Assembly: GCF_014280875.1 (NCBI RefSeq)
Contig: NZ_JACLAL010000008.1
Span: 1-42,138, forward strand
Direction of reading: 5' to 3'
DNA length: 42,138 nt
Source of the DNA: Paenirhizobium daejeonense
GTDB taxonomy: Bacteria > Pseudomonadota > Alphaproteobacteria > Rhizobiales > Rhizobiaceae
Part shown: positions 15,657-23,137 of the stretch, one piece after another
Layout of the letters: each line of letters opens with the position of its first letter
Numbering within the stretch: position 1 is the first letter of the stretch
Notes under the pieces: generated by a model
The model's database searches: none
Told to the model about the DNA's origin: nothing
The model's input: only the letters and a program-made list of their open reading frames with translations
Position numbers and translations under genes: made by a program

Positions 15657-17381
15657 TCATGCCCTCTTGCCGCCACCATCTTCAGGGGCGCCAACCTGCT
15701 CCAGTCGGTCAGATCCACTTCTCGCTCCAGAATTGACTTTTCCAAGAGACGCCCCAAGCAGGGCCTGCATCGGGTCTGCTCCGGAAAAGCCTGCCTGAAC
15801 AAGGATCTCGTCAAGTATTGGCTTCTGCGCCGTGAAGCTCAGGAGCTGGCTGCTGAGGTCGCCAACGGGATCCCCAGAGTTATCGCCGCCATTGCCCCTC
15901 AGCGCTGCAGCGAGGCCGCCGGCGCTGAAGATGCGGATGTCGGAAATCTTCTCGATCGGCTTCATCGCCTGTTCCAGCGCCTGAGGAATGATCGCAACCC
16001 TTGCCCGCGCCAGTTCATAATCGATGATGCTGGCGGAGAGGGCGTTGCGCGCTTCGTTAAGTGCCCGTTCAGCCTGCGCCTCTGCCTCACCGAGTTCGAT
16101 GACGCCTGTCGCCTTGATTTTCGCGGCGGAAGCATCGGCATCGGCCTGGATCTTGGTAGCCGCGGCCAGATTCTCGGCGGCCTGACGTTCAGCTTCCGCC
16201 TTCACCGTGATCGCCGTTGCCGCCTGCTCGGCTGCCTTTCGAGCATCGATAACGGCAATGCGCTTGGCACGCTCGGCGATTTCGACCTCTCGGGCCGTCG
16301 TCACCTGCTCCTCTGCCGTAATAGCTGCTGCCTTGGCTTCATCGGCCTTGGTGCGCGCGGCCTGTTCCTGCTCGATCTTCTCGGCAACCGCGATCGCAGC
16401 ATCGATACGGGCGGTCTCGGTCACGCGCCGCGCTTCGGCCTCGCGTTCAGCAATGCCGCGTTCGGCATCAATGCGGGCCGTCTCCCTCGCCTGCCGCGCC
16501 TGGGAGTCGCGTTCGGCAATACCCTTCTCGGTATCCAGCCGGGCGGTCTCCTCGCTGAGGCGCGCCAGTTGCTCGGCCCGTGCCGCCTCCGCCCGCGTCT
16601 CGGCCGTCTTGTTGGCGATGTCGCGTTCCTGCGTCAATTCAGCATCTCGCTGTTCACGCTCGATAGTCAGGCGACGCAAAGATGCTTCGCGGTCCTTGGT
16701 CGCGATCTCAACCTCGTTGTCGCGGACGATCTGGTTACGCTCGCGCTTGCGCTCTTCGGTAATCTTGGTGAGCGCCGTCAGTCCCTCGGCGTCGAAGGTG
16801 TTGTTCGGATTGAAATGCTTGATGTCCGTCTGGTCGAGGCGTGTCAGCGAAACGGATTCGAGTTCGAGGCCGTTGGACTGCAGGTCGTGAGCAACAGCCG
16901 CCTGCACCGACTTCACGAACTCGGCGCGCTGCTCCTGCAGGTCACGCAGCGACATGGTGGCCGCCACCGAGCGAAGACCATCGACGAATTTCGCCTCGAC
17001 AAGCGCCTTAAGCGCATCGGCGTCATTCGTGCGGTCGCCCAGCGTCTGGGCTGCGAGAGCGATGTTTTCCGCGTCCGGTTTCACTCGGACATAGAATTCG
17101 GCGGTGATATCCGCACGCATCCGGTCCTTGGTGATCAGGGATTCGTTTTCCGCACGCTTGACCTCAAGGCGAAGCGTGCTCAGCGACACCCAGGAATAGG
17201 AATGGAAGATCGGCAGGATAACAGAGCCGCCATCGAGCACAACCTTCTTGCCGCCAAGGCCCGTGCGCACATAAGCCTTGTCGCGGGTTGCGCGGGTGTA
17301 GAGCGAGGTCATGATGATGCCGATGACGACGATAGCCGTCACGATGACACCGGCTATGAGTCCGACAGAGAGGAAAGTCAT
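15657..17381 (-). CDS. yqiK: Flotillin / band-7 (SPFH) protein, YqiK type
   Basis: Membrane-scaffold protein of 574 aa (E. coli YqiK is about 550). One N-terminal membrane segment (VGLIAGVIVTAIVVIGIIM, about 6-25) is followed by a band-7 domain (about 30-215). Then comes a very long Ala/Glu/Arg-rich coiled coil (about 215-460) with near-repeats of ERDSQARQARETARIDAE, and a flotillin-type C-terminus. Flotillins organise membrane microdomains and affect membrane fluidity and stress tolerance. It is the last gene of a three-gene operon, 6 bp after the yqiJ-like gene, and has its own terminator. Confidence 0.9.
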   Translation of the reverse strand: MTFLSVGLIAGVIVTAIVVIGIIMTSLYTRATRDKAYVRTGLGGKKVVLDGGSVILPIFHSYSWVSLSTLRLEVKRAENESLITKDRMRADITAEFYVRVKPDAENIALAAQTLGDRTNDADALKALVEAKFVDGLRSVAATMSLRDLQEQRAEFVKSVQAAVAHDLQSNGLELESVSLTRLDQTDIKHFNPNNTFDAEGLTALTKITEERKRERNQIVRDNEVEIATKDREASLRRLTIEREQRDAELTQERDIANKTAETRAEAARAEQLARLSEETARLDTEKGIAERDSQARQARETARIDAERGIAEREAEARRVTETARIDAAIAVAEKIEQEQAARTKADEAKAAAITAEEQVTTAREVEIAERAKRIAVIDARKAAEQAATAITVKAEAERQAAENLAAATKIQADADASAAKIKATGVIELGEAEAQAERALNEARNALSASIIDYELARARVAIIPQALEQAMKPIEKISDIRIFSAGGLAAALRGNGGDNSGDPVGDLSSQLLSFTAQKPILDEILVQAGFSGADPMQALLGASLGKVNSGARSGSDRLEQVGAPEDGGGKRA

Positions 17382-17387
17382 GCTTCT

Positions 17388-18044
17388 TCAGCCTCCGTTG
17401 TGTGAATGATGATCGCCGCCAAGCGCGGCCGGGGCAGGGATGGCCTGAAAGAGGCCGTTCTTCCCATCCACGATCAGGACCGTCTCACCCGTTTCGATGA
17501 TGTGCCCCGGCGCGGCGTTGGCGCGCAGACTGTGAATATTGTCGTACTTGTCCTTGATGCGCACGGCACCAGGGTTGCCCTGATCGAGGGGACCGAGCGT
17601 CACTGTGCCGACCCGGCCGATGAAATCCGCTTGCTGCTGCACACTGGTTTCATCGCGCGGAATGATGTGGGCGAGCCCGCGGCTCGACCAGCGCGTTACC
17701 GGGATGGCAGCTGCGAGCGCGCCGGTCATGGCTGCGTAAAGCGGCAGCGGATCTCGAAACTGCGAGATGATCGACTGGATCGCGAAGCCGCCGGCAGCAA
17801 AGGCCGAAAGCAGGATGACGGCAAGTACGAGGATGGGCACGCCGCCGGCGTTGAGCCAGGACATCCAGCCGCCGAGCAGTCCGGATTCCGCATCGCCCGG
17901 CCCGTTGAAATCGAAGCCCTCATCCAGCAGCCCGGAGGCCGAAACCCCGAGCAGAACCGAAACGAGTTCGACAATGCCGAGACCTGCGACAGTCGCAAGC
18001 GCAATCCAGAATGGAGCCGTGCCCGTCTGGACGATGTAATCCAT
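17388..18044 (-). CDS. yqiJ: YqiJ-type inner-membrane protein with OB-fold domain
   Basis: Membrane protein of 218 aa. Hydrophobic segments are seen at about 12-34, 65-95 (ILVLAVILLSAFAAGGFA) and 100-118. They are followed by a soluble OB-fold/NfeD-like C-terminal domain (about 140-200; GRVGTVTLGPLDQGNPGAVR, then ETVLIVDGKNG). NfeD/YqiJ proteins pair with flotillins, and the E. coli gene order yqiJ-yqiK is preserved. Its ATG overlaps the preceding stop (TAATG), so translation is coupled. The last residues are His-rich. Confidence 0.88.
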   Translation of the reverse strand: MDYIVQTGTAPFWIALATVAGLGIVELVSVLLGVSASGLLDEGFDFNGPGDAESGLLGGWMSWLNAGGVPILVLAVILLSAFAAGGFAIQSIISQFRDPLPLYAAMTGALAAAIPVTRWSSRGLAHIIPRDETSVQQQADFIGRVGTVTLGPLDQGNPGAVRIKDKYDNIHSLRANAAPGHIIETGETVLIVDGKNGLFQAIPAPAALGGDHHSHNGG

Positions 18045-18688
18045 TAGCGTTCACCCTGTTTGAAAGCGTTGAGACGAGCCTCGATGGCTTTCTGCCTCTG
18101 TAAGCGTCCGAGTTCCTCGACTTCAGCGTTGCCTTCCATAGCCGGCCTTGCCGGAACGCCGGTCACGCGCTCGACAGCCTGAAGCGCGTCGGCAAGCCGC
18201 TGATCGTTCCGCTGGGATGGCGTAGCAACCGACGGCACTGCGCGCTCAGCCCGTCTGGCGTCCTCCAGCCGCTTCATCGCATCGGCCCGGGCCGACGCGA
18301 TGCTGCTGAGCGTCGCCTCGGCATCGACAATCTCCCGCGTGTTCTCGAGGATAGCCTTCGCGAGCGCTTCCCTTTGAGCCTCAAGGTCGATCTGTACGCC
18401 GGTCGCGACACGAGCAAGATCCTCACGGCCACTCTCTAAACCGACCTTGATCTTCTCGTCGAGATCGCGAATTTCGGCGTCGAGATCATCGCTCTTGGCT
18501 CTCAACCTGTGACCCGCGGCCATGGCAACACCGAGTGCTGCACGCGCCTCGTCGGCGATCATGCCGATTTCCCGAATGGCCTGCTGCGCCACAGCAACCG
18601 GATTGGATACCTCAGCGGAATCAACTGCGTTGTTGACGACCCCTGCAATCACGCGCCCGAGGCGGGCAAGAATTCCTTCATTGGACAT
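18044..18688 (-). CDS. PspA/IM30-family membrane-stress protein
   Basis: Protein of 214 aa, predominantly alpha-helical coiled coil like PspA/IM30. It opens MSNEGILARLGRVIAGVVNN (the family's amphipathic membrane-binding helix) followed by AVAQQAIREI and long charged helices to about 150. PspA proteins bind stressed membranes. A GGGAGG box 5 nt upstream of the ATG at 18688 fixes the start, although the frame stays open for another 156 codons upstream (a TnpB-like stub). It is the first gene of the pspA-yqiJ-yqiK operon. Confidence 0.85.
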   Translation of the reverse strand: MSNEGILARLGRVIAGVVNNAVDSAEVSNPVAVAQQAIREIGMIADEARAALGVAMAAGHRLRAKSDDLDAEIRDLDEKIKVGLESGREDLARVATGVQIDLEAQREALAKAILENTREIVDAEATLSSIASARADAMKRLEDARRAERAVPSVATPSQRNDQRLADALQAVERVTGVPARPAMEGNAEVEELGRLQRQKAIEARLNAFKQGER

Positions 18689-19156
18689 GGTGGCCTCCCT
18701 TGTTTGATGAACGTCAGCCTGGATGCCGGCGTAGAGACAGATGGACGAACCCTCGAAAACCAATCGTGCTTCGGCAAAATCCGCCCACCCCTCGCGATAG
18801 TGGCCTGCTGTATAAGGCATCACGATCCGGCCACTTAGCGTCGCAATGCTCACGCTATCGGGACCCTTCACGGCAAAAAGCTTGGAATCGAGCGGGATAT
18901 CCCGAACGACTTCCCCTGGTCTGCGACGTCCATGGTCCCGCAGCGCGAGAGTGGCCAGGCGGGAGGGGATACCCGTCACCGTTCTGATTTCCTCGTATGC
19001 CGCCTGATGCAGCGCGACGACATTTGCCCCCTTGTCGGTCTGGTCGAGAATGTCCATCGCTCGCTGATATGCGACGAGCGTATCGGACAATGCCTTGCGC
19101 ATTTCCGGGGTAGGTTGGAGGTCGAGTCTCAAGCCGGATGTGAACTTTCTTGCCAT
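18689..19156 (-). pseudogene. N-terminal stub of a TnpB/OrfB-like transposase, in frame with pspA
   Basis: From MARKFTSGLRLDLQPTPEMR the frame reads like the N-terminus of IS200/IS605 OrfB (TnpB). It has an N-terminal helix region (MRKALSDTLVAYQRAM, GIPSRLATLALRDHGRRR) and the beta-barrel segment (SVSIATLSGRIVMPYTAGHY, then EARLVFEGSSICLYAGI). It stops just where the RuvC nuclease domain should begin and continues without a stop codon into the PspA-like protein. I infer a truncated mobile-element gene abutting pspA. A real 370-aa fusion is possible but less likely given the strong internal ribosome-binding site. The TnpB call is by pattern only. Confidence 0.5.
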
Positions 19157-19167
19157 GCCAAATATAT

Positions 19168-19188
19168 AAAGCACCACTTTGGTGCTTT
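19168..19188. promoter_or_regulatory. 9-bp-arm palindrome before the TnpB-like stub
   Basis: AAAGCACCA-CTT-TGGTGCTTT lies 12 bp upstream of the stub's ATG, next to AT-rich TATATA. It may be an operator overlapping a promoter for the stub-pspA transcript, or a mobile-element end structure. Confidence 0.4.
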
Positions 19189-19487
19189 CAAGGTTGCCAT
19201 TGCGAATTTTCTGCAACCCCTGGGAATTTAGGGTTTTAAGCCGCCTCTGCCCACGGCCAAGCGAAGGAGCTAAAACGGCTGGCCCGAATACACGAAGCCG
19301 GCCCGGACTTGCCCCGATGATAACTCTTGGAACCACTAGCAACGACTGTTCGCCGCTTGTAGGCGATACCTGATCTCCCCTTTCGTCAACATGGGCCGGG
19401 GGGAGGGGAGGGGAACTCCGTCTCGTCTCGCAAAGAAAAGGGGCCGCGACGGGTGCTTGAACCCGAGCTTCCCCTCGTATCCACCGG
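19189..19487. other. Gene-free stretch
   Basis: No supported gene. It contains a purine-rich run (about 19396-19422) and a hairpin (GACGGGT/ACCCG-type stem at about 19458-19476) that superficially resembles a tRNA T-arm. It separates the pspA operon from the membrane-protein gene to its right. Confidence 0.4.
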
Positions 19488-19970
19488 TCAGGCTACCCGA
19501 ACCCGGGTAGCCCTCCAGCCTAAAATGAGCGCTGCGACCAGAAGTACGGTCTGGGCAATGAGGAAGGGAGATTCGTTGCCCTCCGGAGCCAGTTCGTTGA
19601 GGGTCGGCACCTTTAGGAAGGACTGCACGATCAGTACGAACATGTTGAGATAGAGGCCAAGCGTTGCGGTGATGGCATAGACGGACCTGGCGCGGCCCTT
19701 CAGGCGAAAACCGTAGAGTGCTGCCAGTGCGGTCGTCAGCACCACGGTGGAAATGATGCCGAAGATGAGCGCCGGCGTCAGAACGGTAATCGGAAACAGA
19801 AAACCGGTCAGTGTCGTCGCGGCCGTCGTGGCGAGAAACAGCGCCGTCATGCGGGGCATCCACCGCCCAGCCGCATAAGCGGGCAGGGCGATCAGACCGG
19901 AGATGATGCCGACGAAGCTGATGAAAACATGCAGCGTCGTGAACTGCGAGATGGTGAGGCCGAGGATCAT
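19488..19970 (-). CDS. Small four-helix membrane protein, unrecognised
   Basis: Protein of 160 aa with about four hydrophobic segments (FTTLHVFISFVGIISGLIAL, MTALFLATTAATTLTGFLF, LIFGIISTVVLTTALAALYG, YAITATLGLYLNMFVLIV) and a final one (FLIAQTVLLVAALILG). It belongs to no family I can name. The start at 19970 is chosen for the GGAGG 5-6 nt upstream; an ATG at 19985 overlaps the SDR stop. It is 11 bp downstream of the SDR gene and is presumably co-transcribed. A strong hairpin (19491-19512) spans its last codons. Confidence 0.75.
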   Translation of the reverse strand: MILGLTISQFTTLHVFISFVGIISGLIALPAYAAGRWMPRMTALFLATTAATTLTGFLFPITVLTPALIFGIISTVVLTTALAALYGFRLKGRARSVYAITATLGLYLNMFVLIVQSFLKVPTLNELAPEGNESPFLIAQTVLLVAALILGWRATRVRVA

Positions 19971-19981
19971 CGTCGCCTCCC

Positions 19982-20773
19982 TCATTCGCTCTTTGCCAGC
20001 CCGTAACGGGCAGCGGCATGAGCGCGCGAAAGGTTGGGCCGAAGCGCCGAGCGAGCTGCGAGGAAAGTATCGAGATCCGTGTTCTCTGGCAGGGAAGGGA
20101 CGGTCAGCACCTCCCCGAGATCAAGACCTGACAGCGCTGCATCGACCATCTCGTTGACATCCATCACCATCGCCGCGGGAATCGTTTCCAGCTTTTCCTC
20201 CTCCCATATGGCAGTCCTTGTGATGCCCGGCAGCACTCCCTGAACCCGTACACCTGCCGGGGAAAGCTGCGCATGCAGCGCTTCGGTGAAGGCGAGTACG
20301 AACGCCTTGGTGGCGGGGTAGACCGCAGAGAAGGCATCAGGCATCAACGCGGTTACCGAAGTGATGTTGATGATGGTACCTTCGCCGGACGCAGCAAGAC
20401 GCGGGGCAATAGCGGCAGCAAGCCTTGTCACGGCGAGAACATTGAGATTGATCATCGCCGTTACGTGAGTGGGATCGAGCGCCGTGATCGAGCCGTCGCC
20501 GGCGATGCCGGCATTATTGAGGAGGCCGGTAATGGTCGCATCCTCACGCAGCCGCGCCTCCACCCTGGTCAGCCCCTCTGGCTGCGAAAGGTCGACAACG
20601 AACATTTCAACGGAAATGCCGTGATCCTTGATCAACCTATCGGCAAGGGCGGCCAGCCTATCGGCCCGTCTTGCGACTAGCACCAGATCATTACCTCGAC
20701 CGGCGAGGCGTTCCGCGTAGACGGCGCCGATACCGTCGGATGCGCCAGTGATAAGAAATTTGCTCCTGGTCAT
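19982..20773 (-). CDS. Short-chain dehydrogenase/reductase
   Basis: Classical SDR of 263 aa with a Rossmann fold, probably an NADP-dependent oxidoreductase. Motifs: TGASDGIG (9-16), NNAG (86-89), catalytic S139 (NITS), Y152 and K156 (YPATK). The ATG at 20773 directly precedes the canonical SDR N-terminus; the frame extends upstream without a family match. It lies between an alpha/beta hydrolase gene and a small membrane-protein gene in one direction, so a shared detoxification or secondary-metabolism role is plausible. The substrate is unknown. Confidence 0.85.
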   Translation of the reverse strand: MTRSKFLITGASDGIGAVYAERLAGRGNDLVLVARRADRLAALADRLIKDHGISVEMFVVDLSQPEGLTRVEARLREDATITGLLNNAGIAGDGSITALDPTHVTAMINLNVLAVTRLAAAIAPRLAASGEGTIINITSVTALMPDAFSAVYPATKAFVLAFTEALHAQLSPAGVRVQGVLPGITRTAIWEEEKLETIPAAMVMDVNEMVDAALSGLDLGEVLTVPSLPENTDLDTFLAARSALRPNLSRAHAAARYGLAKSE

Positions 20774-20845
20774 TGTCTTTATCCTTGTGAAGATTGGGGC
20801 AGGGGAGGCGCGCACCGACGCCACTCCCGTGCCGAAGCTAGTCAG

Positions 20846-21673
20846 TCAGGCGATGATGAAATCGAAGAGATCGGCATTGAACCGGTCCTGATGGGTCTGG
20901 GTCAGGCCATGATCGGCCCCCTCATAAATCCGCAGCACGGCGTGACGGACGATCTTGACGGTGGAGAGCGCTGCCGCGCCGATCGGCACGATCTGGTCGT
21001 CATCGCCATGCAGCACCAGCGTCGGCTTGTCGAAAGCCTTCAGGTCCTGATGAAAATCGCTTTCGGAAAAGGCGCGAATACTGTCGAGCTGCCCCTTCAG
21101 TCCACCCATCATGCCCTGCCGCCAGAACTCCTCACGAATGCCTTCGGAGATCGTCGAGCCGGTACGGTTGTAACCGTAGAAGGGAAGGGTCAGGTCCCTG
21201 AAGAACTGGCTGCGATTGTCATACGTACCCTTGCGAATGCCATCGAAGGCATCGATGGACAATCCCCCCGGATTGGCTTCCGTTTTCAGCATCAGGGGAG
21301 GGACAGCGCCGATCAGAGCGATCTTGGCGACCCGGTCCGTGCCGTGGCGGCCAACATATCGGGTGACTTCTCCGCCACCGGTGGAATGACCGACCAGCAC
21401 AATATCACGAAGATCAAGCTGTTCGATAAGTTCGGCCAAATCATCGGCATATTGGTCCATGGTATTGCCGTACCAGACTTGATCCGAACGGCCATGGCTG
21501 CGACGATCGTGAGCAATCGTGCGAAAGCCGTGATCGGCGAAGAAGACCATCTGGGCATCCCATGCATCGGCGCTGAGCGGCCAGCCATGGGAAAAAATGA
21601 TCGGCTGACCGTCCTTTGGACCCCAGTCCTTGTAGAAAATATGCGTTCCGTCTTTGGTGATGATCGTGGCCAT
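20846..21673 (-). CDS. Alpha/beta hydrolase, non-heme chloroperoxidase type
   Basis: Hydrolase of 275 aa in the cofactor-free chloroperoxidase/arylesterase group. The nucleophile is S97 in GHSTGGGE, the acid is in [10 protein letters not shown] (about 226) and the histidine is in GADHGLT (about 255). The oxyanion region [13 protein letters not shown] is typical. Physiologically these enzymes are esterases or perhydrolases rather than true halogenases. AGGAGGAAAG precedes the ATG. It is first in a leftward set with the SDR and membrane protein and divergent from the GlxA-type regulator, which probably controls it. Confidence 0.88.
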   Translation of the reverse strand: MATIITKDGTHIFYKDWGPKDGQPIIFSHGWPLSADAWDAQMVFFADHGFRTIAHDRRSHGRSDQVWYGNTMDQYADDLAELIEQLDLRDIVLVGHSTGGGEVTRYVGRHGTDRVAKIALIGAVPPLMLKTEANPGGLSIDAFDGIRKGTYDNRSQFFRDLTLPFYGYNRTGSTISEGIREEFWRQGMMGGLKGQLDSIRAFSESDFHQDLKAFDKPTLVLHGDDDQIVPIGAAALSTVKIVRHAVLRIYEGADHGLTQTHQDRFNADLFDFIIA

Positions 21674-21756
21674 TTCTCTTTCCTCCTGATGGCGGGCGCC
21701 TTCTTGCGTCCCGTGGGATTAGAGCTACTCTGATGGGGCGGAGGAGAGGATTGGCG

Positions 21757-21789
21757 TTTCTGACAGAAGCCGGGCCGAAACTGACAAAG
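21757..21789. promoter_or_regulatory. Direct repeat, candidate AraC-type operator
   Basis: CTGACA occurs at 21760-21765 and 21781-21786, exactly 21 bp (two helical turns) apart, in similar A/T contexts. It lies in the divergent gap between the hydrolase gene and the AraC-type regulator; AraC proteins bind such direct repeats. Confidence 0.4.
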
Positions 21790-21806
21790 AGCACGGGAGT
21801 AAGGAT

Positions 21807-22784
21807 ATGACGGCTGGTGCCGCACGCACGCTTGAAGTTGGGCTTGTTCTTTATCGCGATTGCCAGACGGCAATGGTGCACGGGATCACCGACCTTTTCG
21901 CCATCGCGACGTTCTTTTCCCGAGAGCATGGCGGGCCCGCGTTGCGCGTAAGCCATTGGCAAATGAACGAATGCGGCGACTTTCACCGCACCTTCGACAC
22001 AGATCCCGGCAAGCCTGGCCGCCCGGACGTCCTTGTTGTGCCAGGCAGGCTCACAGGCCCGGCCGGGATTGAGGAAGCCAGGCCCTATGCGCGATGGCTG
22101 CTCGACCGGCATGCACACGGCGTAACGCTCGCTGCGAGTTGCGGTGGTTCCTTTATCCTGGCAGCAACAGGACTTCTCGCCGGCCGCGCAGCCACAACAC
22201 ACTGGCAGTTCGCTGAAGATTTCCGTAGCCGGTTTCCTGACGTGCGCATGGATCCAGATAGAATGGTAATCGATGACGGCGATATCGTTACTGCCGGCGG
22301 CCTCATGGCATGGACCGATCTCGGAATGCGCATTGTCGACCGGTTGCTGGGTCCTGCCGTTACGATCGAGACCGGCAAGTTCCTGCTCATCGATCCGTCG
22401 GGCCGCGAACAAAAGCATTATAGCTCTTTCGCCCCACGGCTAACCCATGGCGACGAGGCAATTCTGAAGGTTCAGCATTGGCTGCAGGAACGTGCCGGTC
22501 GACCGACAAGCATCACGGATATGGCGGATCAGGCTCGCCTGGAGGAACGCACCTTCCTGCGTCGCTTCAAGACCGCGACCGGGATGAAGCCGACAGAATA
22601 TGTGCAACATCTACGCATCGGCAAGGCACGGGAATTACTTGAGTTCACCAAGCGCCCAATCGACCAGGTCGCCTGGACTGTCGGTTACGAGGACGCAGCT
22701 TCGTTCAGGCGGGTGTTCAATCGGATCGTAGGCCTTTCTCCGGGAGAATATCGCAACCGTTTCGCGGCAAACGTTGCAGCCTGA
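21807..22784 (+). CDS. GlxA-family regulator (DJ-1/PfpI + AraC HTH)
   Basis: Transcription factor of 325 aa. The N-terminal DJ-1/PfpI-like domain (about 8-190) has the nucleophile-elbow-like cysteine in LAASCGGSFILA. The C-terminal AraC double helix-turn-helix (about 225-320) has SITDMADQARLEERTFLRRF and the signature DAASFRRVFNRIVGLSPGEY. AAGGA precedes the ATG. It is transcribed away from the chloroperoxidase-SDR-membrane gene set and is likely their activator. The ligand is unknown. Confidence 0.9.
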   Translation: MTAGAARTLEVGLVLYRDCQTAMVHGITDLFAIATFFSREHGGPALRVSHWQMNECGDFHRTFDTDPGKPGRPDVLVVPGRLTGPAGIEEARPYARWLLDRHAHGVTLAASCGGSFILAATGLLAGRAATTHWQFAEDFRSRFPDVRMDPDRMVIDDGDIVTAGGLMAWTDLGMRIVDRLLGPAVTIETGKFLLIDPSGREQKHYSSFAPRLTHGDEAILKVQHWLQERAGRPTSITDMADQARLEERTFLRRFKTATGMKPTEYVQHLRIGKARELLEFTKRPIDQVAWTVGYEDAASFRRVFNRIVGLSPGEYRNRFAANVAA

Positions 22785-23091
22785 GCGAAGCCGAAAGAGC
22801 GGAACATCAGCTTTACAGACAGGATCCCTACGGAACGTAGGCCCTGGCATTGCTCGTGATGCTTCAAGCATTGCACTCGGCCTGCCCCCAAAGGAACTTC
22901 TCGTCAAAGTTGCACCGGCGATTGACCCCTCGAGGGTGACGGCCCGGGCTGACGTTACGATGAACCAGAAACTCGTGCTGAAGGACCTCTGCGAGAACGC
23001 GTACATGAGCGTCAATTGCGCCGCTCCCCGGCAACGCATTGCGGTAAAGACCAGGTCTTCTCGACTGCACAGGATTTCACAAGTGAGAGAG
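22785..23091. other. Gene-poor stretch
   Basis: Between the GlxA-type gene and the large secreted-protein gene. An open frame (+) through about 22774-23109 has no family resemblance, no ribosome-binding site and starts inside the preceding gene, so I do not call it. Confidence 0.4.
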
Positions 23092-23124
23092 GCGTCCCCG
23101 GTAGGTTGAAAGAGCCGGGGACGC
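23092..23124 (-). terminator. Strong hairpin after the RTX-protein gene
   Basis: Arms GCGTCCCCGG and CCGGGGACGC (10 bp, perfect) around a 13-nt loop, 14 bp past the stop codon. There is no T-run, but the position between convergent genes fits a terminator for both. Confidence 0.6.
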
Positions 23125-23137
23125 TTAGCATCAAAGA

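Noticed and set aside
15584..15814. Open frame of 76 codons (-) at the flotillin 3' end
   Set aside because: It overlaps the flotillin C-terminus in another frame and ends in the terminator.
19455..19480. Hairpin resembling a tRNA T-arm
   Set aside because: The stem is five pairs with a six-base loop rather than seven, and no acceptor, D or anticodon arm can be drawn around it.
22774..23109. Open frame of about 111 codons between the GlxA-type and RTX genes
   Set aside because: It starts inside the preceding gene, lacks a ribosome-binding site and family resemblance, and runs through the terminator hairpin.
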